Shown here in pieces: positions 11,993-24,375 of a stretch of 64,000 bases of DNA. The notes beneath the pieces are model-generated. The model ran no database searches, was not told the origin of the DNA, and saw nothing but the letters and a program-made list of their open reading frames with translations. This DNA comes from Rhyacophila brunnea (taxonomy: Eukaryota; Arthropoda; Insecta; Trichoptera; Rhyacophilidae). Position 1 is the first letter of the stretch; every line of letters starts with the position of its first letter. The DNA lies in assembly GCA_022495005.1 (NCBI GenBank), contig JAGYXB010000364.1:496001-560000 (forward strand), given 5' to 3'. The translations under genes were made by a program, and so were the position numbers.

Positions 11993-12245
11993 CCTAACCT
12001 AACGTAACTTAACTTAACTTAATCTAACATAAAATCCAGTATATCGGCTATTTTCAAAATTTGTTTGCCGCTGGCTTCCTGTAAATCGACAAGAACCGTG
12101 TTTTATTTAGACATGCATTTTATCTCAGTACTATTATACGACCCAAGAAGGTTAGACGGTCTTCAATATACGACCATATATTTCCGATACAATATTTCAC
12201 AGTGAAGTGTGGTCCGGCGAACTGCATACGTACAAATTTCCGGAC
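11993..12245. repeat. Decayed telomere-repeat element, copy a
   Basis: A degenerate CCTAA tract (11991-12027) is followed by an arm (CAGTATATCGGCTATTTTC) matching the right arm at 47600. Further right, TACGTACAAATTTCCGG (12221-12237) matches, inverted, the outer left edge of the element at 39720. The left arm is absent. Confidence 0.65.
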
Positions 12246-12388
12246 ACGATTTTAATTTAGGTACTATTATTTTTTCTATTTTACAGCGTAAAAATCGTCA
12301 ACCCTCTATTTAGTTATTATATTCTTGTATTTATACCCCGTTTACACGTCGATTTACTGCTGACAGTACATATTATTACGGCCACAAA

Positions 12389-13248
12389 GATTATCGTGCA
12401 AATTGCAAGATTGCATGCATGAATCAAAAAAGTTCTGAAGTTTCTGAATTTTCATCCGACAATTGGACCGTGCAATATCTGTGCCTGCGCAGTAGAACGA
12501 TAGTAGCGAGCTTTCCGGTAGAAAAACACGAACTACAACGCGCAGAGATTCATTTTGGGGTGAACCGATTTTTACGACCTGTCAAACAATACCATAAAAT
12601 GACAACATCACGTCTCGCTTACTTTTGAAGACAGATATTGGCGAGACAGTAAGCACTTTTTAGCAATTGTTTAAAATACACACTATTGGTGCAACTAAAT
12701 CCATGCACGTGTACAGGCGCTATTAGTTTTTGACCTCACCGTATGTTCTTTCTTCAGTGTAACGGATGTGTTGAAAGGGCAGTCATTCCTGAAAAACCAC
12801 TAAAAAAAATTTTTGTTATTCGATTCTCATGAATTAAAAAAAAACGGTCAAAAATTCGCAAGCTTTTGACTCATTAAGCTCGTTTTAATTAATACTGCTT
12901 TAACTTTTAATTAATTTTATTAATAAAAAAAAATAAAGTGAATATCTCTTGTATAAAATACAATTCACTTAGATAGATTAAAATGATTCTAGTTATACCA
13001 TTATTAAACGAGTTATATCTCTCATAATATGCTACATAACACAAGCAGTATACTAAAACTTTTTCACTCACAGAGTTTTAAAACCTCTATTCTCTACTCT
13101 GCAAATATTGTGTAAAAAGCTCGCGTATAGTAGCTACAAAAAAAATACTGTAGTGGAAACTTTTCAATCTCGACTACAAGCCCTCTAGATCTGCCAGCAG
13201 GTAACTTAGAACTTTACTTGAGCCTCTAGTTATTACTTATATAATTTC
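12389..13248 (+). repeat. Unit B, copy 1 of duplicated segment
   Basis: About 860 bp repeated at 15373-16232 with only scattered substitutions. It starts GATTATCGTGCAAATTGC and ends TTATATAATTTC, with no inverted ends or target duplication. A 69-codon frame (12419-12628) is open in both copies, but two near-identical copies do not prove selection. Confidence 0.9.
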
Positions 13249-13369
13249 ATCGAAGCTTTTACTCCGTGACAATGTGGAAGTATCTAATAATAAATTCATA
13301 ATATTATATCTTAATACTTTGAACAAATTATTGGTACCTACAGATTATTGGAAAAAAATATTTTCAAAA

Positions 13370-13455
13370 AAAAAATACCGAGCGGGACTTAAACCTGCAT
13401 CCATCGAATACCGGTCAATGTGCTTTACCGATAAAGCAATCTGTACAATCATACT
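13370..13455 (-). mobile_element. tRNA-like SINE head, fragment
   Basis: The minus strand reads a B-box-like GGTTTAAGTCCCGC (complement at 13383-13396). Upstream on that strand, GATTGCTTTATCGG is A-box-like. No matching cloverleaf could be drawn. Confidence 0.45.
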
Positions 13456-13533
13456 AATACTGCATAGCTAAACGTCCAAGGTATTAGGTCAACACTCCAG
13501 GGGAGAATCAGAGCAGACGACCAATCACCTTAA

Positions 13534-13897
13534 GGCTATACTTCAGCTGATGCATGGTCTAAAAAGATCGTGACTATGCGACTCGCAGATTGTGCAAACG
13601 ACGCGTGACGAACAAAACATAATTTGTCATAAAAATTCAACATGCGTTCATTTAATGTTATGTTTATTGTTATTTAAGTAATAATAATAATATATTCATT
13701 GACATGTTTTGTTTTTCGAGTAAATACGTAACGTTTTTTAGTCATCTTTACACGATTTAAGAATTAATTCCTCCGACGCCATCACAAAACAAATTGACGT
13801 GCTCACAGGTCGACTATCGCTCTCCGATTGGCAACGCGTGTGAAATTAAGTCCCACTTACTGTTGAAAATTATTTGCCGTTTCACTGAAGTATGCTC
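13534..13897. mobile_element. TTAA-flanked MITE (family 4), copy a
   Basis: TTAA lies at both ends (13530-13533 and 13898-13901). Inside them GGCTATACTTCAG faces the complement of CTGAAGTATGCTC. The interior is repeated inverted at 40922-41259, including CGTCACGCGTCGTTTGC-type and TCGCTCTCCGATTGGC-type blocks. Confidence 0.8.
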
Positions 13898-14589
13898 TTA
13901 AGACGTAGACAGAGGGCGATATGTTTGACAAAGTAACCTTGATAATAATTGTTTCAATGTTCAATGCATTGGTGATCTAATACGACTGGAAATATTTTTC
14001 AATCTGATTGCCCACACTTAGAACAGAATTGACGAATCTACGGCACGCGTGCCAGAGGTGGGACCTAAGACAATTTAGCTGGCACGTGAACGATTTACAA
14101 ATTAAATATTTTTATGCATAGTATTTCCTGAAGCTTAATCTATATTTCATCTTTCCGTACACCTATATATTCTTCAACTTGCAACACTGCAACTGACATT
14201 GCATATTATCAATGGCAGTGTAGCCAACAAATTGTGTTATCATTGGATGTTATGTTTGTTATCGGTTACAATAATTATTAGATTCAGCTGATGTTCGCCG
14301 TAGCCAAGACACTTTCATGTATTTTATTTCATTTAATACCTAAATCATATTTAATATGGGTAAGTAGTGGAATAAAAAAATATAAACATTATTAGAATTG
14401 AGCAGCAGAGACTTTCAAAGTTGGTGGACTGATGAGTATGGCATGATTAACGAAGGCAATAAAGCAGTGCCTATGTCTTTTGTATTCTGAGTCAGTTGTA
14501 TGCAGAACATCGTCGGTAAAACTGTATTATGAGACAAACCATAAACTAATCTTTGAGAAAATCGAGGACGAAAAATAATAATTTATTGA

Positions 14590-14790
14590 TCGGGCATGAT
14601 TTCAGTTACCCCATCTCTACCCACCATGTAGGTATATTATGCAGCCACATTTGGCCTCGACCGCCTTCCATGATGTAAACGTGTCAGAATGAAAAGAATT
14701 TAGTGCCACACTTCCTTGTCCTGAATCGAAGCTGCACGGGACTGATGTAGTAACCATGCACCTTGGTGCTGAAAGAAAGAACCTTAGAAA
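14590..14790 (+). repeat. Dispersed repeat, copy 1
   Basis: Matches 31560-31712 inverted: blocks CCATCTCTACCC, CGCCTTCCATGA, CGGGACTGATGTAG and ACCATGCACCTTGGTGC. The family is unknown and no coding sequence is recognisable. Confidence 0.65.
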
Positions 14791-14897
14791 ATAAAAAGAT
14801 TCTTGACTTGCTCTGCCGTCATTTATCTTTAATGATATGAAGTGTACTGAAAGTCTGCCGAAATAGAGGAGTTAGGATTTGAAAGTGATGAATTTAA

Positions 14898-15280
14898 GCC
14901 GGCTCTCACATCAAAACTCATCCGCCTGCAACGTGTCGAATACGTCAATGTGACGACATCGTTATTTACATTATACACGTTGCCAAATGGAGCTCCGCAG
15001 ATTAGTCGAATGCGACTGTTTAGTTCGAAAAAAACATCTGCTGTTACAATCGAAAAGTTGCATGCTTCACGGGCTTTAATTCGATGACGCCGAATTGGTC
15101 ATTCCTATAATGGCTCGCCGATCGCCACATCCAAATATCTATACGTTTCGAAGGTTATATGCGACTGTCGCTAGGTAGATCTGCGCGGTCTTCATATTAT
15201 GCAACACCGGATCGACGTTCTTGAAGGGTTTGATTTATTGCTGTGCGGCAGACGAGGCGAGTTTAGATGTGAGAGCCGGC
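14898..15280. mobile_element. Harbinger-like MITE, full copy with TAA duplication
   Basis: 383 bp. It starts GCCGGCTCTCACATC and ends GATGTGAGAGCCGGC, flanked by TAA on both sides (14895-14897, 15281-15283). TWA duplications are the PIF/Harbinger hallmark. It shares ends with 3595-3860. Confidence 0.85.
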
Positions 15281-15372
15281 TAAGAAGGATCGGAATTATT
15301 CCGTCCTCCATATAACGCGGCAAATTTTTCAAACGCTTCAAAGTTGCCTCTGGTTGAATTAAATGATGAAAC

Positions 15373-16232
15373 GATTATCGTGCAAATTGCAAGATTGCAT
15401 GCATGAATCAAAAAAGTTCTGAAGTTTCTGAATTTTCATCCGACAATTGGACCGTGCAATATCTGCGCCTGCGCAGTAGAACGATAGTAGCGAGCTTTCC
15501 GGTAGAAAAACACGAACTACAACGCGCAGAGATTCATTTTGGGGTAAACCGATTTTTACGACTTGTCAAACAATACCATAAAATGACAACATCACGTCTC
15601 GCTTACTTTTGAAGACAGAGATTGGCGAGACAGTAAGCACTTTTTAGCAATTGTTTAAAATACACACTATTGGTGCAACTAAATCCATGCACGTGTACAG
15701 GCGCTATTAGTTTTTGACCTCACCGTATGTTCTTTCTTCAGTGTAACGGATGTGTTGAAAGGGCAGTCATTCCTGAAAATCGACTAAAAAAAATTTTTGT
15801 TATTCGATTCTCATGAATTAAAAAAAACGGTCAAAAATTCGCAAGCTTTTGACTCATTAAGCTCGTTTTAATTAATACTGCTTTAACTTTTAATTAATTT
15901 TATTAATAAAAAAAAAATAAATTGAATATCTCTTGTATAAAATACAATTCACTTAGATAGATTAAAATGATTCTAGTTATACCATTATTAAACGAGTTAT
16001 ATCTCTCATAATATGCTACATAACACAAGCAGTATACTAAAACTTTTTCACTCACAGAGTTTTAAAACCTCTATTCTCTACTCTGCAAATATTGTGTAAA
16101 AAGCTCGCGTATAGTAGCTACAAAAAAAATACTGTAGTGGAAACTTTTCAATCACGACTACAAGCCCTCTAGATCTGCCAGCAGGTAACTTAGAACTTTA
16201 CTTGAGCCTCTAGTTATTACTTATATAATTTC
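15373..16232 (+). repeat. Unit B, copy 2
   Basis: Same segment as 12389-13248. It holds TGCGCCTGCGCA at 15464-15475, an NRF1-like palindromic site that has one mismatch in copy 1 (12480-12491). Confidence 0.9.
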
Positions 16233-16612
16233 GGCTCTCACATCAAAACTCATCCGCCTGCAACGTGTCGAATACGTCAATGTGACGACATCGTTATTCA
16301 CATTATACACGTTGCCAAATGGAGCTCCGCAGATTAGTCGAATGCGACTGTTTAGTTCGAAAAAAACATCTGCTGTTACAATCGAAAAGTTGCATGCTTC
16401 ACGGGCTTTAATTCGATGACGCCGAATTGGTCATTCCTATAATGGCTCGCCGATCGCCACATCCAAATATCTATACGTTTCGAAGGTTATATGCGACTGT
16501 CGCTAGGTAGATCTGCGCAGTCTTCATATTATGCAACACCGGATCGACGTTCTTGAAGGGTTTGATTTATTGCTGTGCGGCAGACGAGGCGAGTTTAGAT
16601 GTGAGAGCCGGC
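16232..16612. mobile_element. Harbinger-like MITE, copy truncated by 2 bp at its left end
   Basis: Nearly identical to 14898-15280, but begins at CGGCTCTCACATC directly after unit B. It is followed by the same flank, so it was copied by segmental duplication and not by transposition. Confidence 0.88.
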
Positions 16613-16699
16613 TAAGAAGGATCGGAATTATTCCGTCCTCCATATAACGCGGCAAATTTTTCAAACGCTTCAAAGTTGCCTCTGGTTGAATTAAAAATA

Positions 16700-18320
16700 A
16701 AAATATTCAATCAACAAACCTACTCGACACGTCAGGCAGTCGAAAAATAATATTTGGAAAAAAAGGTTCACAAACCTTGACTTCGAAGATGCCAAAAAAA
16801 GAAAATTTAAAAAAAAGTATTCTGAAAATTTTGCACTAACATACTCGTAAGGTTAAATATTTTATCATCGCGTAATAGAAATTCCATACCCACTTATATT
16901 ATTATTTGGCTTGAGCGTATTCTTTACCCTAAGACTTCATAAAAATGGTAAAATTATGTATGCACATAAGAGAAATGGATATTTGAATATCTTTATAAAA
17001 AAGCAGACTCTTTTACTGCGTCGTACAGGAGAAAACTAAAAGTTTAATATTGAAAAATGCAAGAAAAAAAAGAGAGTGAAGGGGAAAATATTCCCAAACT
17101 TTTAATTTATATCCTGCGATAAAGACGACAAAGGTTGCAAAACTTTTTTTTTTTTGTGCAAAGTTTGTGATCAATATGTCTCGAGAAAATTGTTTTATTA
17201 TGCCATTATGTCGAAGCCGTAACGGCGTAAGAGATGTTTTGACGAAAACGAGCTTAGACCAGATTGTTTTAAAAATTTATTTTTAATGGGTTGTTCTATA
17301 CCGAAATGGTGACAATTTATTTTGAAAGGGCGTTTACAAGCGACTAAAAAGTGCATTACATCTTTCTAAGTTGAAAGTCTCTATTCCATAATATCGTTAG
17401 AGTGAAAGATAAAATAAAATCTATTTATAAACAATGCAATACAATTATTGTGACGCCACTGTAAAGCATCATAAAATATTTCGAATTATTCAAGTCTAGT
17501 GCAGTCTTTAGTTCTTATTTTATACAATTTATTGCTTATATAATTTCACTTATACTTAAATACACGTTCACATGGTTTGTTTTGAAACTCAATGCATATC
17601 TCTGGGAATATTGTAATTAAATTTTAGTTTGGACAGTAATACTTTGCGCACTGTAATCAAAACAACACCGTACGAGTCATGTTTTCAATTCGCTTTTCAG
17701 TTTGTAATTTGCATTGTTTATTTATTTGAGGATATATAAATCTAGGTTTATACTAGGCTTTATTCATTAAGATTCGCTTATACAAAAGTATTTTTGTTTA
17801 CTACTAATCGTTTAATTAACACTCGCGGTGGAGAAGCGGCAGAATGTCAGCCTCTGCAAGGCTATTCTAAATAGTTAACACGGTTACACGTTTCCGTTAT
17901 TTTTATTGCTCCAAAATAACACGGATATCACTCGGAGCAATTCCATTAACCAAACAGTTATCTACAATATTTTGTTAGTACAGTTAGAGTATACGCTTTG
18001 GATGAGAATGATGTAATATATTCTAAAAATATATTTTTTACATATTATTACCAATCTATTTTTTTATTTTTTTTAAATTTATTACTACATAATATATTCA
18101 CTCGTTCGACGCGGCTGCCGTATCCCCGTTAAACGGTCATTAGATGCAATTAGCATGTTATTTAAACGTGGTAATTAAACATTAATTAAAAGGTGGGTAC
18201 GCAGTGATTGTGTACACGTGAAAATTATTTGATCTAATTTTATACAATGTAATCAGAAAAAGATGTAGGTATCAGTGTAGTAAAACGTTAAAAAAAGTGC
18301 AAAGTTATAAAACGTATACA
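16700..18320. other. AT-rich intergenic DNA
   Basis: No gene recognised. A possible SINE head (GCGGTGGAGAAGCGGCAG) at about 17825 lacks a B box. Confidence 0.45.
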
Positions 18321-18326
18321 TGTTTT

Positions 18327-18417
18327 ACTTGATTCCAAATATACCCCATTAAAATCACCAATTGAATAAAAAAAAATACAATTGGAGATTTCAATGAGAT
18401 GCATTTGGAATCAAGTA
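18327..18417. repeat. Small fold-back hairpin
   Basis: Arms 18327-18365 and 18379-18417 (ACTTGATTCCAAAT ... CAATTG and complement) around a short A-rich loop, about 90 bp in all. Probably a minimal MITE. Confidence 0.65.
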
Positions 18418-18559
18418 AGACGCGAACTGTGTTACTCAACGACATTTGACAGCTCACGGTTGACGCTGTAGTGGGCGCTCGTGTTAAAAAATAATATCAC
18501 GCCTGACAATTAATTTCACGGGATAATTAACACTTGACTTGAATTATTCTTATCACTTT

Positions 18560-18640
18560 ATTTGTTAGTATGGTAGAATTAATAGCCCTGCTGAAATTGT
18601 TGATTGCGGGTCCGAATTCCGCACCGAGAAAAAATCGCAA
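18560..18640 (+). mobile_element. tRNA-like SINE head, fragment
   Basis: A TATGGTAGAATTAATAG A-box-like stretch, then a B-box-like GGGTCCGAATTCC at 18608-18620 in a GCGGG...CCGC stem. No full tRNA fold, and A-rich DNA follows. Confidence 0.45.
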
Positions 18641-18644
18641 TAGG

Positions 18645-19760
18645 TATTTCTTTCAACCCATAAAGCTCGACATAAAGCTCGATTCAGCGAAAGAACAAAA
18701 TGGGTTTTTGCGAATGGCTAAGAATCATTAATCGTAAAAAAATGTGTATTATTACCTCTAGATCGTGGAATCCCATGGCATGCTCTCTTTTATAAGCAAA
18801 AAAATGATAATTTACTTTTATGAACGATTACTAATTTTATTGTAATACATATAGCTTGTAATTTTTATTTTCCTTCCAACGAAAACATCTGTTCAATTCA
18901 TAGCTGAAACAATGGCCCTAAAAAGTACAGACAAAAAACAAATAAAAATGGTAACAAGTTTTTTTTCAATAGATAATGTAGAAAAAACACGTTGTTGGCT
19001 ACACAGTAAGTAATTCTATTAAATATAAAAAGAAAACGATCCTTTTAACTATTTTTATGTTTTAGTTTTCGACAAGAAGTACATTTGTATATAAAAAAAA
19101 CATTTATTTTAGAGGTCATGTAAATGTATATTTTATTAACACAAGTTATTTGATCTTAGGGTAGTTTTGCAAATGGGGTGCTACCATGGAACGTTTATAA
19201 AAATATTATTGTTACAAAAGTTTTTTAGTTACAAATAATATATTCACTAAGTTGTTATTAGTATACAATAGAGTTTCCCATATCCTTTCCAGCGAATTGT
19301 CCCCATTTTAGATATAATATAATTTTTCCTCAGCACCTCTCATAAAATTAAAATAAAATACTTACAATACTAAAATAGACTATCACATAAAATACATAAA
19401 TGACTCATATTAGAGACAAATTCCTAAAATACGATATACGAAGTACATAAAGTGTCATGTCTCCTGTGTGTGAAAAATAAAATGACTTAAAATTTAGTTT
19501 AATTTTCATAATTATATTTTTTTATTCTTACGTACCTAATAAACAGATAAATGCAAATGAAAGTGACAGCATAATAAACTATACCTACATTGTAATAAAG
19601 ATCAATTTCCAAACTACGTACTTGTAAACGTTTTGTATAAATTTTTGTTACTTTATTTTAAATTAAAAGAAAAGAAATACATATAATTATTATGCACACA
19701 ATACTGAACTCTACATACCTATATTGCAATAAGAGTGATTAATAAATATTATCAATTGTC
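18645..19760. other. AT-rich intergenic DNA
   Basis: No gene, RNA or repeat recognised. Confidence 0.5.
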
Positions 19761-19769
19761 TATGCGCAA

Positions 19770-20226
19770 CAGTGTTACCAACTGTACTATAATTATAGTA
19801 TTTGTACTATAACTGTGGCCCGTGTACTATATACGATATAAAACAGGTGTGTACGCACAAAATACTATAATTTAGCATATCGGAAAAATGTAAATGTAAT
19901 CTAAAAAGTACTAAAATTTCGATATTTCCGTTCGATAAATTGGTGTAAAGTACTATAATTTCGCAATATAAGAAGATTTAAAGAATTTGGAAAAAAATTG
20001 CGCGAAAAACATGAAAAAATCCCTTGACTTTAGTTTAAAATGAAATTTCTTGATTTGACTTGATTTTGAAGCAATTTTGGTCGGAAGAGGTACATAAAAT
20101 ACCAACAAAAATGCAAAAAACCTATACATCTTCAACAGATGACAACACGTACTATATTTTTTCCCCAAATACTATAATTTTGGAGGCTCTGTACTATAAT
20201 TCCACTTTGAAAAGATGGCAACACTG
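19770..20226. mobile_element. Non-autonomous hAT element with perfect 8-bp target duplication
   Basis: 457 bp. Ends are CAGTGTTACCA and the complement CAGTGTTGCCA. The target ATGCGCAA is repeated exactly at 19762-19769 and 20227-20234. TACTATAATT occurs five times plus degenerate forms, mostly near the ends, like sub-terminal transposase-binding repeats. The reading frames inside are chance. Confidence 0.92.
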
Positions 20227-20379
20227 ATGCGCAACCTTTTCTGAAAATAATACTTATTTTCTTTTCAGATTGTATGGAATAATTTATCCTGTGAAAGGTA
20301 TCATTTATACAGGTGAAAGCGGTTTTGATTTGCATGATAATTTAAAGTAGAACTGTTTTAGATTCAAAGATACATTACA

Positions 20380-20592
20380 TTACATCGCCATGCACGTAAG
20401 TGGAGGTATTTATTTTTTTCGAGAAATGTATGTTAGCCATTTGATCAGTCTAACACGTCTATTATAATCTGGGTGTAAACACACATTGAAAAATAACATG
20501 TGAATCTGCCAGACACTGGATTTGAATTCGAGACTCACGACATTATAAACTGACAAGTTACAGCTCGATCATCGTGGGCGTATAAATTCAAT
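20380..20592 (-). mobile_element. SINE family A, old copy
   Basis: Aligns with the complete copy at 53874-54116: CGTGGGCG head, B-box region (complement of GGATTTGAATTCGAG), CTGGCAGATTC, and the body ending in a CCACTTACG-type segment. Diverged. Confidence 0.65.
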
Positions 20593-20594
20593 GA

Positions 20595-21193
20595 TAAATA
20601 AGTATTTTATTTTACTGTAATACATACATAATAGTTTCTGTATGAAATTAACCTTTTACTAAGTACAACTAATTTTGATGGCAATACAGTAAATCAAAGA
20701 ATTTATTATCAAGGAAATATCCCAAATTACAGGGTAAACAAGACAACGTTAGGTTATGGCCGTGCGTAAGTAAATTATTGCAGTTAATAACGGCAATTTG
20801 GGAGTGCACCCTAACTACGCGATGGCATGACATTGCATTCCGCTAGGACGTCACGTGACGTGATATATAAACTCCAGACATGCCATGACAAAGCAAACGT
20901 TTGCACATCTCTCGCAGGGCTGACAACCTAGCTTAATAATACAATATTGTCTAAAGCCCTTACAAGCAGCTCATACCGTTGACAACATCGTCATTCACTT
21001 TGTGATAATAACATAATATATTATAATTACGTTTAAAACCGTTCGTTTTCAGTACATATTTGATTCCTTTCTTCCATCGAAGTGCTTGAGAACTGTGTGT
21101 GTTGAGTATTCGATCCTGTCTGATATAGGTTTATTATTTATAAACTATTTTTAATATCGTTTCTTTTCTACGGTTCCATAGCATTTATTAGTG
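20595..21193. other. Intergenic DNA with an isolated TATA-like site
   Basis: CACGTGACGTGATATATAAAC at about 20852-20872 combines an E-box/CRE-like site with a TATA-like site. No coding frame follows. I see no gene. Confidence 0.35.
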
Positions 21194-22116
21194 TGAAGCT
21201 CCGCCATAAATAGTGCACAATAAACTTTGTCAGTCATACCAATTTATTTTTATTGAAAGACTACAATTTACAGATGGTGTTGGTGAGTTTTTAAAATTCA
21301 ATTAAACCCTGCGAAACCAAACCCATAAGATAAAAAGAACTTTTTATATAGGAACGTTTTTTAATTTTCTGTTGAATCATATAAACTTGACTAGCTTAAA
21401 CGATCAAAAACAATTGTACTTGATAGAAATAATAGTGAAATATCATATTGATTTCCATAGTAACCCACTTATATATTAATAATAGAGTTGCTAGGACCCC
21501 AGACCCCTAGAAACCAATAATGGGTCGAAGCCTCAAACATTATATGTGTCGAAATAACTTTTCATACAAAACAGAATTATCTGAAAATGAATTCAATTCT
21601 ACTTAAAGATGGCTAAAAGTATTTAAAAAAATGCATTGGCATCGTGTTCTGATATATTCTAAAAGTTTAAAATGTCTAGCTAGTTGGGAAGTTAGTTAAA
21701 AATCGATTGCAAGATTTGTACCGGACAAAGAACCACCGGACAAATAAGAATACGAGCTAAGAAAAACGTTGTAAAATACTCGTCTATCTATAAAATATCT
21801 TAAATTATGCCATTAAATCATACATAATTTTGGATAATTTATATATCGAATAAAATGTTTTATATATTATAGTTTGGTTTAGGCAGAGCTTAATTAATTA
21901 GGAAAAATCACCAATTGGTATATCTAATTTAAAGAAAACGTATGAATGAAGAGGTGTGCACAATTTTGTCAGATCGTCTAAAATAAACCATAACTAACCA
22001 ACACTATCTGTAAATTGTAGTTTTAGTTAAATAAAAACAAATACGTGTGACTAGCAAAGTTTATTGTACACTATTTATGTCGGATATTAACAGCCTACCT
22101 CCACCCTTCGCTACTG
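21194..22116. mobile_element. hAT-like MITE family 1, copy b, interrupted by MITE family 2
   Basis: The left end is trimmed: it begins at the inner TCCGCCATAAATAG. The right end is complete, ending CCTTCGCTACTG. A family 2 element (21329-21775) splits it after the CCAAACCCATAA segment. Confidence 0.85.
21329..21775 (+). mobile_element. MITE family 2, copy nested in family 1
   Basis: GATAAAAAGAACTTTTTATA at the left, AAAAACGTTGTAA at the right. The host family 1 sequence resumes at ACTCGTCTATCTATAAAATA, so family 2 inserted later. Confidence 0.85.
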
Positions 22117-22119
22117 GTG

Positions 22120-24260
22120 GGCTGTTAAGAACGGTCGCTATTATCAAAAATTAAATAAATGAAGCCATAACGTAGGTCGTAGAGTAAAATTATATCAATT
22201 TTGAAAATTGCATCTACTTCCACTGAACAATACATTGATGCATTATTTCCAATAAATTGATATAAATCAACCCGTTCGATTTATATTTCCCTATTTTAAG
22301 AAAGTTTATATACTTATAATAATATTACTTCTTATGTACTGATGGGTATGGGTTTACGTAGGGTATTGATTTACACTTTTCCACTTATTAAAAACACTGA
22401 TTCAGGGACATTACGTAAGTGTATTTCGCTTCACACGTAACAATTAATTATTAATAACATTTGTAAGCGCACGCTTTGGCGCAAAGAGATGGTAAATCGT
22501 ATTTAGAGGCGACGTTCAAGGCTCAAGGGTAGATTACCGACTGACTGTACCTACTCTCGATCCTTCGTCCGCCCAGAAACAGATAACGGTACTTTATTTT
22601 TGTTTGTTTCGTTGTGCATCCTGGTCTAGCCTTGACTCATTTACAGTTACAATAATATTATCATTATATTCCCAACTCTGTCGATTGGAGGATTTTCGAT
22701 GGGGGATTTAGGCATTATGATATTTGGTATCAGTACCTACGATAGACGACAATCCCTATCCACTAAATGTGGTTCAACGATGCGAAAATATTGTATTGGA
22801 CGTCTTTATAGAAATATTTATTTGGCTAAATATTTTTCCAACTTAAACGTAGTAAAAATGATAACTTTGCTAATCCTGCTAGTGTTGATTTGTGTATCTG
22901 ATAACCATCAAATAAATAGAGAGTTTCAGTAATTATTCATTCTTCAACGGTGCAGTACTAACCTGCCATTGGCGATGCTAATTATGAAGATAATGATAAT
23001 TGTGTTCACCTAAATTACTTCGGATATTGACATATTACATTTGCGAAGATGAGTTTAATGACCTAGACGCTGTTCTTCTTAAAATATAAACAATTGATTA
23101 GGCTTACTTGGTGTATTTCCTTGTAATTAATATTTTTAATTATAAAGTTTTATTTATATTACACTATTTTCTGTAGATATGTATTTTTTCTCGTAATATG
23201 TTTCAAGTCATCTTATGTACTTCTTTCATTTGTCATTAATAATTTTCAGTCATAAAAACAAATGAATTTGAATATGTCTCCATGTTCTGAATTTGTTTTT
23301 GACGGTATCAAGCAATATTGCCATTTAAAAAACTCGGGTAAACAATGTCAAAGTATCGCTAATAACAACCATAGACAAAAAAGAAAAAGAAGACATCAGA
23401 ATAAACCGAGAGATAAATAAAATAGTTAAAAATATTAAATAATTAATGATAATGATAATGATAATCAGTCTGGTAATTTGTTTAATGAACAAACTCTGTG
23501 CAACAGATTATATCATGATGCCTCATTAATCATTTTCAAAGAAAATCTGTCATAACAACGACATGGCAAAATATTTTGTGACACCGTTTTCTGTGAGTAT
23601 ACATTTTTACAGTTTTTTCTGTTTATAAAATCCATCATATCCAAATAAGATGAAATGGCGATGAAGCAAATAGGTACTGAAGGAAAGACAATATTGTCTA
23701 ATATTTTCAAATAAACCTCATGTACCTACTTACATTAATTTATTGTAGGCATAATAGGTTAGGATAACATATGTATTAAATTACAACTCTAATACAAATT
23801 TATTTTAGAATCATTATTCACTGATATGAAGTGATTTACGTACGTGGTGGAATAAATACATTATAATTTTGTCGACATAGATTAATAAGGAAAATGGGTT
23901 ATATTCTGGGTAAGCTGTAAGAAGATGCAATTCAAGAGTGTGGAGAAATCTGGGATAATTTTAAACAAGTGCAAAAAATGCGTTATTTTCAATATTTATA
24001 TTTATATCTGTATCATAATTTTTATTAAAGTTTATTACATAAACAAAACGCGCATTCAGTTTTGATAAAATTTGAGGACACTAATTAGTGGGATTTTTAT
24101 TTATTCCGTTTTATGCTCTGACCGTTATTAAGTCGTAAAACATAACTGGCTTCAAAGTGTTTGGTCCATGATGACTAAGTTTTGGATTTATATCTTATTA
24201 ATCTACTTTGCAATTGATTTTTTAACTGATTCTGACTTGGCTTTTTCGTTGATTACCAAT
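22120..24260. other. AT-rich intergenic DNA
   Basis: No gene recognised. A 77-codon frame at 22699-22932 lacks any motif or supporting signal. Confidence 0.45.
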
Positions 24261-24266
24261 TTTCCT

Positions 24267-24375
24267 GATACCCAGGGCTCTAAATGGACCGGAGCGCCGT
24301 TCTGGTTTATAAAATCACCAAAATTTTAGCTCCGCCTTGTGAAAAAAATATTTGATCATCTGAGTTAGATGAGCC
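24267..24375 (+). mobile_element. hAT-like fragment, left end
   Basis: CAGGGCTCTAAATGG, GGAGCGCCGTTC and a GTGAAAAAAATAT motif match, inverted, 27500-27618. A separate TGGCAACACTG at 24733-24743 could be the right end of another hAT copy. Confidence 0.55.

Larger units (their letters stand above)
12389..16694. repeat. Segmental tandem duplication with internal deletion in copy 2
   Basis: The order is unit B (12389-13248), spacer X (13249-14897), MITE (14898-15280), flank f (15281-15363); then B (15373-16232), MITE (16232-16612), flank f (16613-16694). One tandem duplication of about 3 kb, followed by loss of X and the first two MITE bases, explains everything. Divergence between copies is only a few per cent. 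Confidence 0.8.

Noticed and set aside
12419..12628. 69-codon frame kept open in both copies of unit B (also 15403-15612)
   Set aside because: The two copies are too recent for conservation to mean anything; no motif, promoter or splice context supports a protein.
20852..20872. Promoter with E-box/CRE and TATA
   Set aside because: No coding frame or splice donor was found downstream; AT-rich DNA yields TATA-like sites easily.
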